From: GCA-2683135 sp964507445
GTDB lineage: Bacteria; Planctomycetota; GCA-002687715
NCBI GenBank assembly: GCA_964507445.1
Contig: CAZDQF010000010.1
Location: forward strand, 62,001 to 126,000
DNA: 64,000 nucleotides
Direction: 5' to 3'
This document shows positions 59,532 to 64,000 of this stretch, one piece after another. The number at the start of each line of letters is the position of its first letter. Position 1 is the stretch's first letter. The position numbers and the translations under genes are program-made. The notes beneath the pieces are model-generated. The model had not been told where the DNA came from. It did not search any database and saw only the letters and a list, made by a program, of their open reading frames with translations.

Positions 59532-60848
59532 TCACTCCACGTCGGGGAGCGCCCTCGGCTCCAGGTCGCTCACGTCCGACACCACCTCATCACCCGCCGC
59601 GAAGGCGGTGCGAATCCGGTCCCCCGGCTGCACATCTCGCGGCCCCCGGACGATCTTCATCTCGCCGTCCCGCTCCACCCTCGTGACCGAGAACCCCCGC
59701 CCCAGGACCTGGACCGGGTTCAACGCGCGCAGCGCCGCGGCCAGGGGTTCGAGCCGATGCCTGGCGGCGGCCACGGAGGACCGGGCGCCCGTCTCCAGGC
59801 GACCCTGGAGCATCTGCACGTGGGCCCGATGGAGGCTGACACCCGCCCCCACGGCCTGCGCCAGCCGCGTGGCCAGCGCGTCCAGGTCCTGGCGCAGCTC
59901 CTCGATGACCCGCGGGAACAGGTTGAGCCCGGGACGCCGGGCCAGCTCCTCGAGGCGTCGCCGTTCCTCTCCCCCCAGGCGCCGCGCACCCTGACGCAGC
60001 CGCGCCAGCAGGTCGTCCAGGTCGCCGCGCAACCCGCCCAGATCCGGCACCACGAGCTCTCCGGCGGCGGTGGGGGTCAACGCGCGCACGTCCGCCACCA
60101 GGTCCGAGATGCTGACGTCGATCTCGTGACCCACGGCGGAGATCACGGGGACCGGGCAGTCGGCGATGGCGCGGGCGAGCTCCTCGTCGTTGAAGGCCGC
60201 CAGGTCGTCCTGGCTGCCGCCGCCACGGCCGATGATGACGCAGTCCACGCCGTCCACAGCGCAGACCCGTTGCAACGCGCGCACCAGGAGTCGGGGGGCG
60301 CCCGCGCCCTGGACCGTGGCCGGCGAGAGCACGCACCGCATGGAAGGGAAGCGATCCCTGATGGCGCGCAGCATGTCCTGCAACGCGGCGCCGGACTCGG
60401 ACGTGACGATCCCCACGGCCCGCGGCAGATACGGCAGCGGCCGCTTCCGCTCGGCAGCGGTGAGGCCCTCCGACTCCAGCTTGGCCTTGAGCCTGAGGAA
60501 CGCGGCGCGCAGGCTCCCCTCTCCGGCGGGGCGCAGGGTCCGCACGACCATCTGGAAGCGTCCGCTCCTGGGGTAGATGGTCAGCTGGCCCCGCACCACC
60601 ACCCGCATCCCCTCCTGAGGCCGCAGCGGCAGAGAGCGCAGGGTGGACGACCAGCAGACCCCGTCCACGGAGGCCTCATCGTCCTTGATGCTGAACCAGC
60701 AGTGGCCCGAGGCGTGGTTGGTGACCCGCCCCACCTCGCCCTCCACGAGGACGTCGGGGAACCCCCGCTCCAGCAGCTCCTTGGCGGCCTGATTCAGCTC
60801 CGCCACGGAGAGCGGTCGATCGTCCTCGTCCCGCCGCTGTTTGCCCAT
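59532..60848 (-). CDS. xseA: Exodeoxyribonuclease VII large subunit
   Basis: A 438-residue nuclease subunit. The N-terminal OB-fold (PLSVAELNQAAKELLERGFPDVLVEGEVG, GHCWFSIKDDEA) binds ssDNA. The catalytic domain has the family motifs PRAVGIVTSESGAALQDML, IIGRGGGSQDDLAAFNDE and VISAVGHEIDVSISDLVADVRALTPTAAGE. A coiled coil and C-terminal segment (NPVQVLGRGFSVT) complete it. I take the ATG at 60848; a GTG three codons earlier is also possible. It forms an operon with xseB. Confidence 0.96.
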   Translation of the reverse strand: MGKQRRDEDDRPLSVAELNQAAKELLERGFPDVLVEGEVGRVTNHASGHCWFSIKDDEASVDGVCWSSTLRSLPLRPQEGMRVVVRGQLTIYPRSGRFQMVVRTLRPAGEGSLRAAFLRLKAKLESEGLTAAERKRPLPYLPRAVGIVTSESGAALQDMLRAIRDRFPSMRCVLSPATVQGAGAPRLLVRALQRVCAVDGVDCVIIGRGGGSQDDLAAFNDEELARAIADCPVPVISAVGHEIDVSISDLVADVRALTPTAAGELVVPDLGGLRGDLDDLLARLRQGARRLGGEERRRLEELARRPGLNLFPRVIEELRQDLDALATRLAQAVGAGVSLHRAHVQMLQGRLETGARSSVAAARHRLEPLAAALRALNPVQVLGRGFSVTRVERDGEMKIVRGPRDVQPGDRIRTAFAAGDEVVSDVSDLEPRALPDVE

Positions 60849-60888
60849 GAACGCCACGGCCCGATGATCGGGTCCGGGGCCCGCCGCG

Positions 60889-61083
60889 TCAACGGCCGTA
60901 CACGCCGCCTACGGGCACACCGACGATGCAGTCGATGGGGCAGGCCGGCACGCAGTCACCGCAGTCCGTGCATCGATCCGCGTGCACAGCGAACGTGGCG
61001 TCCGCCTCGGTGATGCAGTGCTCAGGGCAGGCCTCGACGCAGAGACCGCAGGAGACACACTCCTCTTCGATGACGTGGGCCAT
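60889..61083 (-). CDS. 2[4Fe-4S] ferredoxin
   Basis: A 64-residue bacterial-type ferredoxin. Two complete cluster motifs, CVSCGLCVEACPEHC and CTDCGDCVPACPIDC, each have CxxCxxCxxxCP and exchange their last Cys to form two [4Fe-4S] clusters. It is a soluble low-potential electron carrier. It lies between xseA and an uncharacterised coiled-coil gene, with no obvious partner. An Fe-S-dependent enzyme elsewhere must use it. Confidence 0.96.
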   Translation of the reverse strand: MAHVIEEECVSCGLCVEACPEHCITEADATFAVHADRCTDCGDCVPACPIDCIVGVPVGGVYGR

Positions 61084-61128
61084 GCCCTGCTCATCGACCA
61101 GCCCGCGCCGACGGCTGAAAGGCGCCCC

Positions 61129-62424
61129 TCACTTCATCTTCAGGAAGGCGAGGCTGGCGCCCAGCCAGTCATCCTGCTCGATTCCCGGCACCACGATCTG
61201 ATAGCGCCCCTTGAAGAAGGGGCTCTTGACCGTCCTGGACAGGCCGTGGCGGAACTCCACATAGCCGTCCTCGAAGTCCATCTCCAGGAAGCCTCCGGCG
61301 GCGGCCAGGCTCAGCCCCATCTGCTCCGCCCTGATGGTCTTGGCCAGGGAACCGTCCCGACCCCGGACCTCGAGCACCACGCCGTTCATCCCGGACACGT
61401 CGTAGGACCCGGCGGTGATGAGGCGGTAGTCCTCACCGCCGCGATGGCGGGACAGCAGCTTGTTGAAGTCGGCGATGAAGGCCGGGGTCACGTTGCGGGA
61501 GCTGGGGGCGTCCTCTTCGGCCTCCCCTTCCCCCGGGGGCTCGGCCCCCTCCGCCGGCTTCTCCGTGGTCGGGGCCGTCGCCGCCGCCACCGCCGGGGCG
61601 TCCTGCGGATTCGAATCACCGGGCACGGAGGACTGTCGCTTGAGAGACGCCACCAGGTCGTTCAGACGAGCGATCAGCTCCTCGTTGGCCACGGACCTGG
61701 CCGTGAGGCGGCCCGTCTCCTTGCGGGCCACCGCCAGCTCTTCCGTCGCCCTGGCCAACTCCTCCCGGACCCCCTTGGAGCTCGCCCGCTCCGTCGCCAG
61801 GGCCTGCTGTGCGCTGGTCAACTCCGTCGCCACGCGCTGCCGTTCTTCGCGGAGCACCTGGATCTGGCTCTCCAGCTTGGACAACCTCTCCAGGAAGATG
61901 GCCTGATCCCGGCCCTCCACCCGTCGCATACGCTCCCGCATCCCCCGGATCTCTTCCAGGGCGGCCTTCGCCACCGGGTCCTCGGTAGGTCGCGCCGCCT
62001 CCTCCGCGGATCGCTGCACCTGATCCCCCACGGACTCCACCCCCTGCCGCAAGGAGTCCACGCTCATGAAGATCACCAACACCACGGCGGCGATCCCCAG
62101 GACCGCCCCCATCACCACCCACTTGCGCGCCCCGTCATGGTCGCCGATACGATCGATGAGGCTCTCCTGCACGCGCTTCATCCCCATGAACGACTCGTTC
62201 AGGGACCGGGTGGACTGGATCATCATCTCGGACCGGTTGGTGTCCTTGATGGTCCGGCTCAACTCCTCCTGGTTGTCGTGCATGCGCTTGAGGATCTCGG
62301 CCTGCAGCTTCATGGTGGCCTCGATGCTCTCCATGTGCCGCCCGACGGGGCCCACCTCCGGAGCTCGCTCCGCCGGGACCTGGGGGTCACCGGGCTCCTG
62401 GTCACGCGCGTCCTTATCGCCCAT
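61129..62424 (-). CDS. Membrane-anchored coiled-coil protein, unknown
   Basis: A 431-residue protein. A cytoplasmic N-terminal helical part (about 1-75) precedes one transmembrane helix (about 80-102: WVVMGAVLGIAAVVLVIFMSV). A long coiled coil follows (about 110-255), then an Ala/Pro/Glu-rich linker (about 260-300) and a C-terminal globular domain (about 305-431) with SYDVSGMNGVVLEVRGRDGS. No known family. I choose the ATG at 62424, with GGAG 6 nt upstream, over earlier GTG/ATG starts. It overlaps the upstream secreted-protein gene by 11 nt, so the two are coupled and may work together in the envelope. Confidence 0.75.
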   Translation of the reverse strand: MGDKDARDQEPGDPQVPAERAPEVGPVGRHMESIEATMKLQAEILKRMHDNQEELSRTIKDTNRSEMMIQSTRSLNESFMGMKRVQESLIDRIGDHDGARKWVVMGAVLGIAAVVLVIFMSVDSLRQGVESVGDQVQRSAEEAARPTEDPVAKAALEEIRGMRERMRRVEGRDQAIFLERLSKLESQIQVLREERQRVATELTSAQQALATERASSKGVREELARATEELAVARKETGRLTARSVANEELIARLNDLVASLKRQSSVPGDSNPQDAPAVAAATAPTTEKPAEGAEPPGEGEAEEDAPSSRNVTPAFIADFNKLLSRHRGGEDYRLITAGSYDVSGMNGVVLEVRGRDGSLAKTIRAEQMGLSLAAAGGFLEMDFEDGYVEFRHGLSRTVKSPFFKGRYQIVVPGIEQDDWLGASLAFLKMK

Positions 62425-63079
62425 CACCTGCTCCATCACCAGAAGGTTCCAGGACCGCCTCCAGCAATCGCCCGCTGAGCTCGGTCCGGTTCATCCACTT
62501 CTCCAGGGCCTCGAGCTTCACCACGCTGGGGCTCATGTCGACGCCCAGCCAGGACCCGGAATCGAGCCGTGGCAGGGACACCGATGACGGGATGGCCACC
62601 ACCATCCGCCGCATGGATCGCCCGGGCAGGGGCCTCGCCACGGGGGGCGCGTAGACCTCCAGCAGCAGCCGCGCGGACGGGGTCTCCACCGCCACCGCTC
62701 TGAGGTCCTTCCCATGAACCCGCGCGCCGTCATGATCGACGAAGATCAACTCCGCCGGGTCCAGGCCGCGCACCGCCTGATCGCGATCGTTGGCAACGAG
62801 CAGTTCCACGAAGGTCCATCGCTCCGGGCTCATGCCGAGGGCCCGGGCGAACGAACGGTCCGTGAACTCCTGCCGGTCATCACTGGCGAACCGTCGCCTC
62901 GCCACGACCTCCAGGCCGTCCGCGGCGCCCGACATCGCCACCTGGGTCGCCCCCGACGGGGCCCCCGGATCCCAGACGGTCCCGTCGCCCTCAGGACCCC
63001 GCCCCCGCGTCAGCAGGATGACGATCATGGCGGTGACCGAGACCGACAGGAGGAGCAGCGCTGGCCGTAGGTTGTTCAT
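62414..63079 (-). CDS. Secreted or membrane-anchored protein, unknown
   Basis: A 221-residue protein with a single N-terminal hydrophobic segment (about 5-23) and a beta-rich remainder (LEVVARRRF, TFVELLVANDRDQAV, LIFVDHDGARVHG, LLLEVYAPPVARPLPG) that resembles an Ig-like or DUF-type periplasmic fold. No catalytic motif. The ATG at 63079 lacks a good ribosome site. It overlaps the coiled-coil gene (61129-62424) by 11 nt and is coupled to it; the HEAT-like secreted gene is 88 nt upstream. Confidence 0.7.
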   Translation of the reverse strand: MNNLRPALLLLSVSVTAMIVILLTRGRGPEGDGTVWDPGAPSGATQVAMSGAADGLEVVARRRFASDDRQEFTDRSFARALGMSPERWTFVELLVANDRDQAVRGLDPAELIFVDHDGARVHGKDLRAVAVETPSARLLLEVYAPPVARPLPGRSMRRMVVAIPSSVSLPRLDSGSWLGVDMSPSVVKLEALEKWMNRTELSGRLLEAVLEPSGDGAGDGR

Positions 63080-63107
63080 TTGGAGACGCGCCTGTTGGTG
63101 GGACCGG

Positions 63108-63130
63108 GGCCCGCCGGGCTCCCGCGGGCC
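63108..63130 (-). terminator. Hairpin after the HEAT-like gene
   Basis: GGCCCGC (63108-63114) pairs with GCGGGCC (63124-63130) around a 9-nt loop, about 38 nt after the stop. There is no U-tract. Confidence 0.35.
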
Positions 63131-63167
63131 GCGGCAGGTCAGACGTCCGTCACGAGACGGATCTTCC

Positions 63168-63914
63168 TCACTTGTCCGCCGGGCCCCACGACTTGGCCTT
63201 CTTGCCTTCGTTGTTCCACCAACGCTGGTAGTTCATGGCCCCGTCGATCTTCTTGCCGGTGATGGTGTCCAGGCAGAGCTCCATGGAGGACTGCACGACG
63301 CCGAGCCGTCTCCGGGCGGTCGCGTTGCGCGGGTCCCGGGCCGAGTTCTCCAGGCCGCCGTAGATCTTGTTGACCTCCTCGAAGATGAGCTTCTTGCTCT
63401 TGATCGGAGCGTCCCGGTAGTTGGCGAGGGCGCGAGCGGCAGCGGCGACGATCGCGTATTCCTTGTACTTGAGCAACTTGGTGAGGATGCCCACGCCCTT
63501 CTTGTTGGCCAGGGTGCCGATCCCAGCCACCACCTTGTCCATGAAGTCCAGGTCCTTCTCCGTGCTCTTCTGCTTGAGGATCCCCGCCAGCAGGTCCGTA
63601 GACTTGGTCCCCCACTTGTCCTTCTTGCCGCCGGTCTGCTTGGAGACGGACTCCACGAACGCCACCCGCACGTCACGGTCCTTGCTCTTCAGGCCCCGCT
63701 TGCACAGCTTCTGGATGGCGGCCCGCTGCTTGTCGTCGGCGTCGCCCCAGCACTCGACGAACTTGCCCGCGAACGCGATCTGGTCGTCCGGGTACTTCTC
63801 CTTGAACGCCTTCTTGAGGCCGTCCATGGCCTCGTCAGCGGCCTCGCTCTGGGCGGGCGCGGAGAGGGCCAGCAGGGACAGCCCGAGGAGCAGGAACGGC
63901 AGCGGGTTCTTCAT
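63168..63914 (-). CDS. Secreted HEAT-like repeat protein, unknown
   Basis: A 248-residue exported protein. A clear signal peptide (1-22, cleaving near APAQS) precedes an all-helical region with HEAT-like repeats (RAAIQKLCKRGLKSKDRDVRVAFVESVSK, DKVVAGIGTLANKKGVGILTKLL, VAAAARALANYRD). A Lys-rich composition and closing MNYQRWWNNEGKKAKSW follow. HEAT repeats usually mediate protein interactions. The ATG at 63914 has AGGAG 8 nt upstream. It is probably the first gene of a unit with 62414 and 61129. Confidence 0.75.
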   Translation of the reverse strand: MKNPLPFLLLGLSLLALSAPAQSEAADEAMDGLKKAFKEKYPDDQIAFAGKFVECWGDADDKQRAAIQKLCKRGLKSKDRDVRVAFVESVSKQTGGKKDKWGTKSTDLLAGILKQKSTEKDLDFMDKVVAGIGTLANKKGVGILTKLLKYKEYAIVAAAARALANYRDAPIKSKKLIFEEVNKIYGGLENSARDPRNATARRRLGVVQSSMELCLDTITGKKIDGAMNYQRWWNNEGKKAKSWGPADK

Positions 63915-64000
63915 GTCAGGTCTCCTGTATTCGAGCCCATTCTGAGGGGGCGACGCCCGCCCCGCAAGGTCAACGACCTCGGGAGGCGCGGGCGCCGTAA

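Noticed and set aside
1..64000. tRNA, rRNA, CRISPR arrays, insertion sequences or prophage genes
   Set aside because: None was found by eye on either strand: no cloverleaf-like T-loop outside coding sequence, no regular repeat-spacer series, no transposase, integrase or capsid-like protein. A dedicated scan could still find a small RNA.

Overview
The window is strongly G+C-rich and densely packed. It looks like the chromosome of a diderm bacterium: it encodes a type IV pilus secretin (PilQ), lipobox-bearing lipoproteins, an OmpA-type lipoprotein and many Sec signal peptides. Two secreted proteins end in the same C-terminal module (about 26060-26450 and 46530-46911). From memory, such terminal modules are common in some Planctomycetota, so that phylum or a relative is my best guess, held with low to moderate confidence. 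I saw no rRNA, tRNA, CRISPR array, insertion sequence or phage gene.

From 1 to about 40040 every gene I accept is on the minus strand, so transcription runs from high to low coordinates. Type IV pilus genes are interleaved with housekeeping genes: hpf-yvcK-ptsH-ptsI (a PTS relay without a sugar permease, with YvcK and a ribosome hibernation factor), then pilM-pilN-a PilO/PilP fusion-pilQ, then rng-rplU-rpmA-obgE, a PilU-like ATPase, a GspC-like PDZ protein, coaX, a degenerate MnmE paralog, pyrB with a PyrI-like zinc tail, a large lipoprotein, pilD, an OmpA lipoprotein, an EF-G-like GTPase, and finally the N-terminus of pilT cut by the window edge. No pilin, pilB or pilC is present.

Further upstream on the same strand (25300-40040) are truA, a secreted metallo-beta-lactamase/lamin-tail protein, a pentapeptide-repeat protein, a pterin carbinolamine dehydratase, a small membrane protein, smc, an NrdD-like protein without glycyl-radical residues coupled to nrdR, the canonical mnmE, yidC and a metallophosphoesterase.

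From 40255 onward strands are mixed: a thioesterase/enoyl-CoA hydratase pair, trkA-trkH-glycosyltransferase, a secreted protein, a TPR-metallopeptidase lipoprotein coupled to a Ser/Thr kinase and divergent from a single-ring Clp-type ATPase, asnS, a dihaem cytochrome c with a haem-binding tail followed by an NSS transporter and proC, a BatA/DUF58 pair, xseA-xseB, a 2[4Fe-4S] ferredoxin, and three uncharacterised envelope proteins.

The strongest leads are the NrdD-like pseudoenzyme paired with NrdR, the two MnmE-family proteins with complementary motif losses, the PilO/PilP fusion beside a GspC-like protein with an internal repeat, the PyrB zinc-tail fusion, and the kinase/peptidase/single-ring AAA+ neighbourhood with palindromes between its divergent genes.
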